In this document: positions 47,203-58,659 of the stretch, one piece after another | Layout: each line of letters begins with the position of its first letter | Numbering within the stretch: the stretch's first letter is position 1 | Assembly: GCA_963457665.1 (NCBI GenBank) | Contig: OY735212.1 | Location: 19,350,247 to 19,414,246, forward strand | Source: Thysanoteuthis rhombus | Taxonomy: Eukaryota > Mollusca > Cephalopoda > Oegopsida > Thysanoteuthidae | Length of the DNA stretch: 64,000 bases | Direction of reading: 5' to 3' | Position numbers and translations under genes: made by a program | The notes under the pieces: generated by a model | Seen by the model: the letters and a program-made list of their open reading frames with translations, nothing else | Databases searched by the model: none | What the model was told of the DNA's origin: nothing

Positions 47203-48395
47203 ATCACAAGTATTTTCATCTTTACAGACCTTTACTCCAAAGCTTTTTGATGATATGACAGCAGGGAAAGAATACTTTTATTTTTTTTTCTAATATTACG
47301 GAAACAGTATATATAAACAGTCATATATCAGAATGAGACAATCAAATAAAGCAATAATTTGAGGTCATTTTCAAAGGAATCATAGTCAGGCTCAAAACCT
47401 TTCAAATGACCCTGGTATAACCAGATGGGCAATGAGAACTCTTTGGTGAGGCAGAGGCAATTAAAAACACAATTAGAGGGAGGAGTAGAGGGCTTGATTT
47501 CCCCATAATTTTATACACATTAAGAATACAAGTACTAATTTTCAATAAAAAAAAATCTTTTTATCAATCAGCAATGCACTGTAATTACCACACAATGTGC
47601 AACTTGAAAGAATTATTGTTTTCTTCCTTAGCAGCAAAAATATCAATTGCTTGAATTTTTTCCAATTGTTTTGCTAGAATTAGGGGGGAGGGGCAGTTGC
47701 ACCTTTCCCTGCCTTGTACACCTTCGTATATCAAATTATTACATTTGATGCAGCAAATACTAAATGCCTATGTGTTGGTGAAATATTCTGTCAGAGATTG
47801 GTGAGTCAAGGGTTGAATGGGAATCCTTCAAATGAACCAAATAGAGAATTTATGTATTTAGTTGACAGAAGGAGAAAAGAACCTAAATGAGGAAAACTGT
47901 TTTCTTGGCTCTATCATCTGGTTATTTTCTTTCATCTGTAAGGACATTTTGCACTTTCTGTATTTCTCAGGTAAATTTGATTTATCTGTGTTCCTCTGTG
48001 GACTTCCTATTTTGTTTATTTCCCTGACATAGAAAGGAGATCGGAAAAATACTTTTTCTGATAAACAAACTTGAAAATCTCTTCTTTTTACCATCATTCT
48101 TATTTTGTGCTTATTTTCATTTTTCCCCCTTTTTCTATGTGCTCATATATGCACAGATATTTTGCTAGGAATGATGTTTTTGAGATATATCAGAAATTTT
48201 TAAAAAATAAATTTTTTAAAAAGTACATAGATTCTCCCCCCCGAAATGATTTGGAAATTGGGAAAAAAAATTCCTCTTGAAGATGACTTTGTTGTGATTC
48301 CAATCTTAGTCCCTCTTCTTGTAATTAGAAACCATTTACTCAAGATGAGAAAAAATTGATAGACAAAAATGTTTGACGAGCTTTCATCTTAATGT
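47203..48395. other. Unassigned intronic sequence, 1.2 kb
   Basis: Nothing recognised. Confidence 0.35.
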
Positions 48396-48439
48396 TCTTC
48401 TTTTTTTTTCAGATTTTTACTCATTTATACATGTATTCT

Positions 48440-48680
48440 TCCTCTCTCATCCTCCTTCCTTTTCTGTATTTCTCTCTCTCTCTCTTTCCTCTCTCCCTTC
48501 CCCTTTGTCTTTTTCTTTATCACTCCTCCCATATTTTCTCCCACCCTCTCCTCTCTTTCTCTCCTTCTTTCCCTTCTCTCTATTTTTCAACCTCCTGTCT
48601 TTTCTCCTCTCTCTCTCTCTCTCCTTCCTACTTTGTCTTCTTCTCTCCCTCTTTTCCAGTCTTTTCCATCCCTCTTGCAA
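48440..48680. repeat. Polypyrimidine tract (CT-rich), about 240 bp
   Basis: Almost only C and T on the plus strand, with TCTCTCTCTCTC runs. Long frames on both strands here (rich in S/L/F, or in R/E/K) are products of the composition and not genes. Confidence 0.9.
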
Positions 48681-49224
48681 CTGACTCTTTGATGTTGAAT
48701 TTGTTTTTTTTTTAGTTTGATTTGGGATTTCTTTCAAAAGGAAGCTTGAGAGATTTGATGAGACCAACATATTTACAAGTGTGAACTCTACATTGAAAGG
48801 AAAAAACACAAAAAAATGTATAATTGCAAAATAGGTATTACAAAAATATGCACACACATACCTATGTGTGTATAAAATATGCATTAAATAGTGAGAGTTT
48901 CGATGTAGTATGGTTAAGATGTTATTGTACAAATTCATGAAACTAAGTATAAGATATTGTTTTCAATCTATGGGTGAAAATTTTGCTTAGCTGTCATGCT
49001 TAAAGAGAATTATACTACAATGTTCTATTTTGGATGGTTAGAGGGTGTTTGAAGATAATTTTTAAAACAGTATGGTGTAGTTAAAACTGTTAAATTATTT
49101 TTTTAACTTGTTTTGGGAGTTAGTTCAAACATACTAATCTTGTAAATATGTGCACATTCTTAATTACATATGCTTCTATACATATATACATGCTCACACA
49201 CACACTTATATACTTGATGGTCTG
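48681..49224. other. Unassigned intronic sequence
   Basis: Nothing recognised beyond short A runs. Confidence 0.35.
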
Positions 49225-49345
49225 TCCATGTATATGGAACGAAAAGTAAGGATCAGTTTAGCATTTGAGTTACATTGTGAAAGACAACCCCCAGCCCCAA
49301 AAAACTTAAGAAAAAATTTTTTTCTTAAAGCTTTTTATTTCTGAT
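49225..49345 (+). repeat. Repeat F, partial copy
   Basis: TATGGAACGAAAAGTAAGGA, TCAGTTTAGCATTTGAG, TTACATTGTGAAAGACAACC. Confidence 0.45.
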
Positions 49346-51090
49346 TTATATCAGAGTTATCTTAACAGACTGATTTTCATTTATATCCTTGTTGTCTCTG
49401 GTCACACAAAGTAAAGAAATAACTTCTGGTTACTTGAACTGTTATTCAGTTCATGATTTGCATCATCAACTAAACTTCAAAACATGGCTTCACAACCTCT
49501 CACTTCCTGAATATGACTCTCTCTGGGCACTTTGTTAAATAAGAAGTATTAGGAGATGACATCACAATGGTAGTGAGGGGACCAAGCGGAGCTATACTAA
49601 ATCAAGTTCGTTAAATATATCAAGGACAGACCCAGGATTTCTAGTAAGGCGGGTCTTAATGAAAAAAAATATTTTTACACATACATAACTTGTTATCTAT
49701 GTACAGTTTGACATAAATTAAGAGTGAAACAATCTTATTCTTGAATAAACTCGACTTACACTCAGGAGTATATATGCTTTTTAGCACTAGAATTGACAAG
49801 AAAATACAGTAAAAAATTGATGACATTTAATACTGAACCAATAAGTGAAAACACAGAAAACATCTCACTCATATTAGATGAAACACAAAAATATTTTTGT
49901 CATCAAATTTATGATTACTTATAATTGTTTCAGTTTATTTTTTATAAAATTTCTTTATCCAGATATTTTTTAAAATTTCTATGATGTGTAGCACCCAGAT
50001 ATGTGCCTGTAGGGATGTACAATGTAAACATAGGTAATTTGTTTATGTGAAACTGATTGGAATGGAAAATTTAAAGAACTAATGGAATGCCAGGATAATA
50101 TGTTTAACTCTTAAATTCATACTTGAAAATTTTAAAAAGAAGTTTCTATCAAGTCTAGACATTATGCAATCAAATTATTTCATGTTTATATGACCTTTCT
50201 CTGATCTTTCTTCTTGAAATACAATTTCTCAACAGAAACTGCTAAAAAATATTTGATGAGACCAAATTGCATTTAAATTTGAATTTATATATTTTAGCAT
50301 GAATATATGTTGTGTGCACACATTATGTATAAATATGTCTAGAAAGCTATATATACACATACAAATACATTTTTGTACATATAAAAGATAACACAAAAAA
50401 TAATATAAATAATATGTATATCTTCATTCATGTGCACATAACTTGTAAAGAAATATATTTTGATATGAACATATAAAACATGTACACACACACACATATA
50501 TATATATATATATGTATATACTTACATACACACAAACAGATGCTAACCTCTGATCTAAGATGAATAAAAAAGATTATCTGTTGAGATTATTTGTATGAAA
50601 CTATTTTTCATAACATTTTCAAAGTTGTTTACAGCTTGCCCAAATTTTTATTATATATTTGTATATTCTTGAAGCCCTATTTTCTTTAATTATTCATTCT
50701 ATTTTTGTTGTCTAGGCCCAGTGATACATTAACTATTTAACACCTGGTGATCATTTCAAATAAGAGTTTCTTTATGCAATTTACTAACATACATATATGT
50801 ATATATATATATATATATAGATAGATAGATAGATAGATAGATATAGATATTTTACTTCAATGGCCTTGGAAGAACATTATTTTTTTAAAAACTTTAAAAT
50901 CATATTAAGCTGAAAAGAAAACAGAAAAAATTATTCAATGCTTCTCTTGACTGTCTGCTTTTTATTTGTAATGGTTTTTTTTATTTTCAAGACCAATTTT
51001 GAATATTTTAAAACCAGTTCAACTTGGGAAATTCTCCAACCTGATACAAGAATAATTCAGTCTCATATTTTAAAATCAAAAGCATTCACA
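49346..51090. other. Unassigned intronic sequence, 1.7 kb
   Basis: A+T-rich. GGACAGACCCAGGATTTCTA near 49624 recalls the end of repeat E. (CA)n(TA)n at 50488-50520. Confidence 0.35.
50795..50848. repeat. Compound microsatellite (TA)n(GATA)n
   Basis: TA run followed by six or so GATA units. Confidence 0.9.
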
Positions 51091-51094
51091 GAAC

Positions 51095-51530
51095 GCATAC
51101 CTCTACCAACGCCATTGTCAGGGGAAGTTATTGTGCATGGTCTATCCCAAAATTTAATCATTTTTTCCACAGCCTTCAACAAAATTTTGTTGAAATTCAT
51201 TGAGAACTTTTTGAGATATCACGTGGACAGAAACCAACTTTTGGTGATAATGGTGTGGACATAGAACTACGACATTGGCATGGTAACTGTGTTTGAACCA
51301 ATAAAAAATATAATCAAGTCTTCCGTAGCCTACTGCTCATCCATCCACAAAATTTGATTTAAAATCAATCAGAACTTTTCGAGATATCATTTGAACTAAC
51401 ATGAGCATATACATGAATATTCCTGGATCCACTCCAAAATTTAACCAGTTTTTCCTCAAGTCTTTGCCCACTTTTCAGCAAAATTTCATTGAATTCATCG
51501 AGTACTTTTGGAAACATTGTGTGGACACGT
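51095..51530 (+). repeat. Repeat E, two to three tandem units
   Basis: CCCAAAATTTAATCA (51146) and CCAAAATTTAACCAG (51434) start units. ATTGAGAACTTTTTGAGATATCACG (51200-51224 region), CAGAACTTTTCGAGATATCA and GAGTACTTTTGGAAACATTG end them, each leading into a GTGGACA-like motif. This pattern (phrase around GAGATATC followed by GGACA) is widespread in invertebrate genomes. Confidence 0.65.
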
Positions 51531-52027
51531 GGAAAGATGAAGCAAAGAATCACTCTAAGTTGACAAGCTTTTGGTAGAGCAAGCTCAATTTTTAAGAATC
51601 AAAAAATTCCATTAGTTCTTAAAAGAAGAGTATACAACCAATGCATCCTCCTGATAGCCATCTATGGAGCTGAAACATAGGATCTAACCAAAAGATTGAC
51701 CCTCAAACTGGGAACTATGCAACTATGCTCAATGATACAAGACAATAGTATATTAGAGAAAAACAGGAGTCAGAGATATCATTACCATTAGAAAACTTAA
51801 ATGGCAATAGGCTGGTCATGCAAAGATGGCTGACAACTATTGGAAATCACAATAACAATATGGATTCCCAGAGATTATATGCAAAACTGAGGCTGGCAGA
51901 AAATAAGATGGTTCAACGAACTAGACAAGTTCAAAAAATACTGGCTCTACAACGCCTATGATAAAGAGGTCTGGGGAAGGTCTATATCTAACAACGGATG
52001 CTAAAAGGCTGATGATAATAATGATGA
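51531..52027 (+). mobile_element. RTE-like LINE 3' end with ATG-rich tail
   Basis: Plus strand: QRITL, IPLVLKRRVYNQCIL, IYGAET, LTKRLTLKLGTMQ, IWIPRDYMQN and GWQKIRWFNELDKF in order, with several breaks between. It ends in TGATGATAATAATGATGA (52009-52026). Confidence 0.8.
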
Positions 52028-52324
52028 ATCTTACTAAAAACCAAAATCATTCTAATTATACAATACTTTGATCATGTCTTTGAGACTAAAATTTTAAAAA
52101 CCTACATGCAAATCTTTCGAGATCATCACCACCAAGAAAAATCCTTAGGTTAAGCGAATCAGTCATAAATCTTTCTTTCCTGGTTTTACTCGCTCACTTG
52201 CACAAAATGGTTCTCTTTGTTATTTCATGTGTTTATTTCTATAAGGATGAACAAAAAATTTTGATTCAATCAGTTTAATGTCATGCTCAAGTGCATAGCT
52301 GGAGATTTTTTGGTGCTTGGCCCC

Positions 52325-52440
52325 TTGGCCCCTTGAGTGGTATCCTCTCCAATATTTAGTGAGATTAGTTCATGTATAATATAAGTAGAAATGCAGTAGA
52401 TGAAGTGCTATTCATGAAGGGTTTTGTTCCCGCACTTCCA
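52325..52440 (+). repeat. Repeat H copy 2
   Basis: TCCAATATTTAGTGAGATTA, AAGTAGAAATGCAGTAGATG and GCTATTCATGAAGGGTTTTG. Confidence 0.5.
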
Positions 52441-52618
52441 TTTGGGCCCCGGTGGTTGGACTTAAAATTGAAACCACCACCCCCACCAAGAACATACTTC
52501 TAAAAATATGCTTACAGTTCCTTGACTGATCAAAGCAATTGTTTCACTTGTGGCTCAACAGCTATGTTGAGATCAATGATTTTCATGAGAAGTCTAAGGA
52601 TTTCAAATGGAATCTTCT

Positions 52619-52830
52619 AGACACTGATTTACTCCATTTAGTGTCCTCATCTTGATTGTTTGAGGTTATTGTATCCGAAAAATTTTTCCAGGTGCCTATT
52701 GTAGTTGTTAACCTTCTTTGAATTTTGAACTGGACCCTTTATTTAATTAAGCAGGGTAGATTGTTCTCATTCCAATGTCCATGCAAGAAGATATTACTCA
52801 AACATGCTAGAACTTAATTGTCCAAGTCAA
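52619..52830 (+). mobile_element. Repeat B copy 4, partial
   Basis: GACACTGATTTACTCCATTT, AGTGTCCTCATCTTGATTGT, TTGTAGTTGTTAACCTTCTT and TAGATTGTTCTCATTCCAAT; right half lost. Confidence 0.65.
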
Positions 52831-52854
52831 AAACTGGATTGGACTTGTTTTTCC

Positions 52855-52945
52855 ATTGTAAAAACAAGAACAAGACAAGCCTGGCAGCTGCAGGGTTAAA
52901 CTCCACTCCTACTTGTTCCGACTGAAAATGACTACTGCAACTTTT
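52855..52945 (-). repeat. Conserved SINE-body segment, copy 2
   Basis: Minus strand: CATTTTCAGTCGGAACAAGT, GGAGTTTAACCCTGCAGCTG, CCAGGCTTGTC; see 53785-53850 for the direct copy. Confidence 0.55.
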
Positions 52946-53076
52946 GTTTTGTTTATGTAATAAATGAAAACATTATATAAACATATTTTTTTAGCATAAA
53001 TATATTTGTTATTATTGTTGAATAAGCCCTTGTATATCAGTGAGATACAGTTTCGTGCATATGTAAAATTTGTCCA

Positions 53077-53405
53077 CTTTGCTCAATCGGAAAGAGCCAG
53101 ATATCAATCACTGAGCTGTGATTTCAAATCAAAGCAGAGAAAAGTTAATTTTTACTTCCTTAAATTTCATGAGGAATGAATTTCTTGTTCTTGTAATGGT
53201 AAAAAAACAAAGTCAAATCCAAGTTTTGACAAGAGTCTGACAAATAATCTTCACCTTGTCTAGAGTAGTAAACACTTCACAGTTTTTCTATCTCATCATG
53301 TTAAACCAAACCAATATGTGAAATTAACATTCCCCAATTATGATTTGAAATCATAACCAAGTGATATATAGGTAGCTCTCTTACCAACTGAGCCAAACTA
53401 ACATG
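53077..53405. mobile_element. Two tRNA-derived SINE heads facing each other
   Basis: Plus-strand head at 53077-53137 (TTTGCTCAATCGGAAAGAGC, GTGATTTCAAATC). Minus-strand head at 53341-53400 (TTTGGCTCAGTTGGTAAGAG, ATGATTTCAAATC). The heads are similar to each other and share about 200 bp of sequence between them. Confidence 0.65.
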
Positions 53406-53409
53406 AAAA

Positions 53410-54180
53410 TTTGTTACAAATGTGGAAGGGTTTATTTCACTCTAAGAATAAATATATCTAAATCTTTTTTTATTTATTATCCTACATATCTATACTGAAT
53501 AGGAGTAATTGCCTAATTGGCAAAATTTAAACAATTTTTTATAAAAGATACATATATGGTTTCAATATGATCAAAAGTTCATTTAATCAAAACATGGATG
53601 TAAAACAGTTATTTTTTTTACAATCAAAACTTTGTGAAATCACACTTTTTCAATAAAAAAAAATCCAATTCAAACAAGGATATAAAGGGACTATTTTTCA
53701 TAACCAAAAGTTTATGGAATCAAAGTGAAATCAAACTTTTTTTTTTAATGAAAAATAAGTAAATCTCGTCAACACAAAAGTTACAGCAAACATTTTCAGT
53801 CAGAGTAGAAGTGAAGTTTGACCCTGCAGCAATCAAGCATGTTCTCTCTGGATTTTTTCGATTTTTCAGCATGAATCTCTTGCCTTATTTGGTGTTTATT
53901 TAAAATCTGCTGTTTCACTCAATCAATTTTATTGACTCTCTCAGCAACAAGGAAACAAATCAACATTTCTTTTTAATCATTAATGTAATTAAAGACAAAA
54001 ACTTTTCACCCACTGAGTATTGAATCAGCCAAACTTGAAGACAAAAAGTCAGAATAGAAAATAATGTACAAAATTTAGCATTCCATCATCGGCAAAAAGC
54101 AAAAAATGCACATAGTTTAAGAGCAGTTTCAAGCGCTTCATGAATTTAAGAGTTTAAAATTGAAAAAAAAAAAAAAAGCA
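53410..54180. other. Unassigned intronic sequence around a SINE-body segment
   Basis: Only the 53785-53850 segment was recognised. T- and A-runs elsewhere. Confidence 0.35.
53785..53850 (+). repeat. Conserved SINE-body segment, copy 3
   Basis: CATTTTCAGTCAGAGTAGAA, TGAAGTTTGACCCTGCAGCA and ATCAAGCATGTTC. Confidence 0.55.
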
Positions 54181-54182
54181 CC

Positions 54183-54340
54183 TCGAAACTCTTCAATGAA
54201 TAGAATTTTTTTCAAAATGGAACTCTTTTGTGGATTGAATTAAAAGAACAAAAAACAATTACTCGAAAGTGCAAGGGAAGTAAATCTGAGCAGAAGTTAT
54301 TCACCTTGATTTAAGATCTGAATTTTTTATAATCTAAGAT
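54183..54340 (+). repeat. Repeat D copy 4
   Basis: GAAACTCTTCAATGAATAGA, GGAACTCTTTTGTGGATTGA, CAAGGGAAGTAAATCTGAGC, CACCTTGATTTAAGATCTGA. Confidence 0.75.
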
Positions 54341-54364
54341 TCTGCATGAATTTCTAAGATGAAA

Positions 54365-54475
54365 AATTAGTGTCCTCATCTTTGATTTTATGGTCACAAT
54401 ACTTTTGCCATTACATCCTCCAGCCATTTACAGGCGTCAGTTATAGTTGGTAATCTTTTGAGAAACTGTCTATGT
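54365..54475 (+). mobile_element. Repeat B copy 5, left part
   Basis: TTAGTGTCCTCATCTTTGAT, TATGGTCACAATACTTTTGC and TTATAGTTGGTAATCTTTTG. Confidence 0.6.
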
Positions 54476-54656
54476 ATAATCATCTCAAATTCAGATCATA
54501 ATTAAGGTTGCTAAAGTCTGAAGTTAAGTTTTCTTAAAAATGCACTTCTCGAAACCTGTTTTATCTTAAGTTCTGAAAGAATTCTTATACTAATAATCAA
54601 ATGTGTGCCCCCATCTCAGGGTTAGTATCCCCTACTAATCCTGGTTATACAGCTAC

Positions 54657-55111
54657 AAAGAGTGCTGGATTAAAGCAACTCAAGGCCCTGGGCTAGGACA
54701 GGGATTCTCAAAGTAGACATCAGGACCCCTCCATGGGTCTCATAGGAATTATTGGGGCTTGCATGAATATTTGAAAATCGTTTTTGTTGAATGATTAAGC
54801 AATTAATGTTATTTTCTTACTATTTCTATACCAAAACGTATCCCTTCTGGTGCTTATTGTGTAAATAGCTCAATGCTATTTACTGATTTTTTTAAAAATA
54901 CATTTTGATTTTTTACATTTTAGCAAATTTTTGTTTTTTTAAATAATTGTTTCTTGTTATAAAAATTGTAAAACTTATATGCAGCTCATTTTTATCATTA
55001 CAAATGAAATGAAATTAAAGGTAATTTTTAAAAGTTTTTTGGCAGGAGGCCGAAGCCCCCCTCTTAGATTATAAAGCCCTGGGCTGCAGTCTTTAGATAA
55101 ATCCAGTACTG
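54657..55111. mobile_element. DNA transposon remnant with GCCCTGGGC terminal repeats
   Basis: Left AGAGTGCTGGATTAAAGCAA...GGCCCTGGGC. The right end inverted is CAGTACTGGATTTATC...GCAGCCCAGGGC. An inner hAT-like end, CAGGGATTCTCAAAGTAG, starts at about 54701, so another element probably inserted here. No coding region. Confidence 0.5.
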
Positions 55112-56140
55112 ATTACAAGTGGTTCTTGTAGGATTATAGAGATAATAACTTTGTAAATGTCACTTTCCTCCACAAGAAAATGATTGATTGTAAAAAGATT
55201 CTTCTGCAAAAAATGACTGCCCTCAGCGTTTTCAATTACAGACAACAAGATAATCCACATTTTCTTTTCTTGTGTTACAAAGATCTGAGTATGTTTTGGT
55301 AAGAAAAACCATTTCATATGGCTTTATGATTACCTCAGACTTCAGTCAAACACATCATTTATTTTCATAAAATCTGTTTTCTATCACCAGATAAACTTTG
55401 CTAAGATGTAAATTCATATAAGATAGTTCAACATTCAGATTCATATGGAAAAAAAAACCTCAAATCTAAATGGGAATAATTTATATCTAATATTACTTCT
55501 CTTTAACTTTCAGGTAAATTTTAAAAGATTTTTTCAATTATATTCATAGAAGAGCCCCACTAATATTTAATTGATTCACCTAAGAGTTCCACTGTTAAGA
55601 AGTGAAGAAATAGTGCCCTTAGGAAAAGCATTAATCCATCCTTTCCCTTCTGCTATGGGTAAATAGTGGGTGAAAATGATGATGCTTCAGATGCTTGTCA
55701 CTTTTAAGCCACGTATTGCTAAGCATCAAATTCTATCCAAGGTTTGGATAAAACTAGTGATATGTGATACACAGGCAGGGATGGCTTGGCATAGCCAACA
55801 TAAGGGCAATATTTTTTTTTTCGAAGATATAAGGTTATGGCTCATGCTCAAGTTAGTAACTATGTTGATAAGGAAATGGTTGTTGTGAAATAAGAAGCAA
55901 ACATTTTGAACAATAACAAAGGAGAATTTAATAGCACAACTCATATAAGTGTGTGAAATTAAAGAGTGTTGACAGAAATCATAGTTTTTTGTTATAGTTT
56001 TTGGCATGGTTCAAAATGTACATTTCTAAACTTCATATTTCACAGCTTTTGTTTCCAGTTGAAGTTTTGTTACTTTTCTGTACTTTTGCTTTCTTTATTC
56101 CAACCCCAAATATTTTTTTTTTTATCTTTAATTTTTTTTT
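55112..56140. other. Unassigned intronic sequence, 1 kb
   Basis: Nothing recognised. Confidence 0.35.
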
Positions 56141-56363
56141 AAGCAGGGGTCAGTTTGCAATCAAAATCATAAATTGGTCCCTACTTTGTGTTCACACTCA
56201 CTTCAGAAAATTAAAACCTTCTGATAGAAAACCAGAGGCAAGAGAAGTAACATATTTACTGATCACCCCTTTTTCCGAATTTTGATTGAAAAACCTGAGT
56301 AGGGCGTGCTGTCAAAAGACGTCAGTCACATGACAGTTCCTATTAAGTGACCGACCAGACTTG
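56141..56363 (+). repeat. Repeat A copy 22, 5'-truncated
   Basis: Starts in AAGCAGGGGTCAGTTTGCAA; TGATCACCCC box; ends AAGTGACCGACCAGACTTG. Confidence 0.85.
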
Positions 56364-56385
56364 ATATTTTCATGCATCTGCATGA

Positions 56386-56625
56386 TCACTGCAGATGTCT
56401 CATCCCTGAAGATTGAGTGGCAGTACTTCTTAAGTCTCCAGCACTCTCCCCAGTATCCTCACAGACCCTGGCAACACTGATCTGTACAGTCTCAATCCTT
56501 CCTCTGATTTCTAACTCATCAAATCTTAATTGTAGTATTTTGGGCACGGTTCCTAGTGTGCCTACTATTATGGGAACAACCCTAACCTTCATAATCCGCA
56601 CATTTCGCAGCTCCTAGGCAAAAGC
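56386..56625 (-). mobile_element. LINE ORF fragment of a second type
   Basis: A 71-codon open frame on the minus strand reads KVRVVPIIVGTLGTVPK, then ELEIRGRIETVQIS. The VVPI(V/I)VG.LG.VP(K) motif recurs in the C-terminal part of some invertebrate and fish LINE polyproteins (recalled knowledge, exact clade uncertain). It differs from the RTE-like ends elsewhere in the window. Confidence 0.6.
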
Positions 56626-56769
56626 CCTCTTATATTTTTATTATAATCATCATCACCCTTTGCCTCTCTCATCATCATTATTTCCATAATTTTCTTTCCT
56701 TTTTCCTCCAACAATTATCATCAGCAGTTTCCTCTTTCTATTATTAACATTATCATCATCATCTTTCTT

Positions 56770-57209
56770 GTTGAAAATTGTCAACAAAGGTTTCATCAGT
56801 TCTTAAGTGATTCTGGCTTGCTAGTTATCCATTTGTCATACATACAGGTCACACCTATAGAGTTACAGAGATGAAAATTTGAACATTTAATCCTCATTAT
56901 GCAAAGAAAAAACGTTTTTCTTTTCTTTTCAAATCCTCTCCAAAATAGTTTTAAAGTGTGTGTGTGGGGGGGTTGTTCAACTTACAATGTAAGTTTCTGC
57001 AAAATTTTTTCGGTAGTTTTTTGTTTGGCAGCATTCATGTTTATTTCTTTCAAAATTTAGACTTTTTAGCGATCAATGTCCAACAAAAGGCAAGACAAGA
57101 AACTTATTTGTTGATCATCCCTTTTTTGAATTGATCATCTTGAAGACAGTATGCTGGTAAAAAACATTGGTTATGCAAAGGTTTTGAATTGACCGGCTAA
57201 TAAGTCCTA
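56770..57209 (+). repeat. Repeat A copy 23
   Basis: GTTGAAAATTGTCAACAAAG start, (GT)n(G)n in the TTTTAGTGGGGG position, two TGATCAT boxes, worn GACCGGCTAATAAGTCCT end. Confidence 0.85.
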
Positions 57210-58398
57210 TCAGTTACCACTTTTTCTCCATTGTGTTATTAATACCTTACTTTTTGTAATCATTTTATCACAATCTTTCTCCCTTGCTTCAATTACAACT
57301 ATCATTGTTCTGAGCAACAGCATTTCTTTTCCACATTCTTTTCATTGCTGTTCTTGTTCTTGTTGTTGTCATTATTATTTCTAAAGCAGCAAATGCAAAA
57401 TAATGATAAAAAGAAAGAATACTTCACGCCTTGCAAATATATAACTTGTCGAAACCGGATCCTGAACACCTCTTGATAGGGGTCCAAAGTCAGTCCCCTC
57501 TTTCAAACTTGCATCCCATCATCACCACCGCCACTTCTTGGTAGGAGATTCTTGATTTTATCTTCATAAAAGCCTGACCCTTCCTGAAGCCACACCCGAT
57601 TCTCATCATGTAGACAGGAAATTAAAATAATCAATCATTTTTATCACGGGGGAGAAAAATACTCCTTGACAGTGGTCACATTGGAATTGCATTGGGGAAG
57701 AGCTATATTTCCAAATATGATATTCGGAGGTAGAATTTCAACTGCAATTAAATGTCTGGCCAATTTCCTCCAGAAATGTTTTTTTTCTCTCTTCCTTTCT
57801 TTCTTTCAAAACTTCTCGCTTGAACGCCAAAGCTAGTCTTGTCTCTATAAAAGACAGCTACAATAATGCATTGTCATTCATCTGTGTTGAAAATTTATTG
57901 CATTCTATGCAGGATTATATTGTATGATTTTGTATTTATAAACTTTATCGAGTAGATTTTTTTCGCCATATCTACTTACTCAGTTTGGCAGATGTTATAA
58001 TGAATCAAGTTTCACTTTATAAGTCTGAGATGCGTTTCTTAATATTTTGGGGGCCGTTATTGTTAAAATGACTTACTGCCACAGTTCATTTCATAAACTG
58101 TGAAATCGACTTTAAATATTCTTGAAATATTTTCTTACTGTAGATACAATAGAAAAAGACTTATATTTTATACCAACAGATCTTTTGTTAAAAAAGCAGA
58201 TAGTCTATACATGGTATTTGATAGCATATAATATTGTACGCCTTATTTCTGAAGAGAGTATTAAGGAAAAAAAACACATTTATGTGACTTACCCCCAATT
58301 ATCACCCAATTTCCCCCTCAGTTTCTAGCCAATGCTTACTATTTGAGCAATATCAGGGAGGAAAATGGGGATGGGTCTTATATACCACCAAATACGGT
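57210..58398. other. Unassigned intronic sequence, 1.2 kb
   Basis: No repeat family recognised. Some CpG-bearing patches at 57450-57600. Confidence 0.35.
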
Positions 58399-58596
58399 GC
58401 ATGAAAGACAACCAATGGACATCACGACTCACAACATGGATCCCCAGAGATCACATGAGAAACTGAGGCCAACAGAACCCAAGATGGAGAGATGAACTAG
58501 ACAAATTCAGGAAATACTGGCTCTGTGACGCCCATGATAGAGAATTGTGGCAAACCCTGGGGAAGGTCTATGTCCAAAGACTGATGATGATGAGAT
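58399..58596 (+). mobile_element. RTE-like LINE 3' end, short copy
   Basis: TGCATGAAAGACAACCAATG, TGGATCCCCAGAGATCACAT, GGCTCTGTGACGCCCATGAT, ending ACTGATGATGATGAG (58581-58595). The frame gives M..NQWTSRLTTWIPRDHMRN, the same block as in the other copies. Confidence 0.8.
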
Positions 58597-58659
58597 ATCA
58601 ACAGTTTTATTTTTGATAAAATTTTGTAATGATCTAATGTCTAGAAATCACTTTGAATC

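Noticed and set aside
48373-48938. Long overlapping open frames on both strands
   Set aside because: Produced by the CT-rich tract; the peptides are S/L/F- or R/E/K-rich low complexity.
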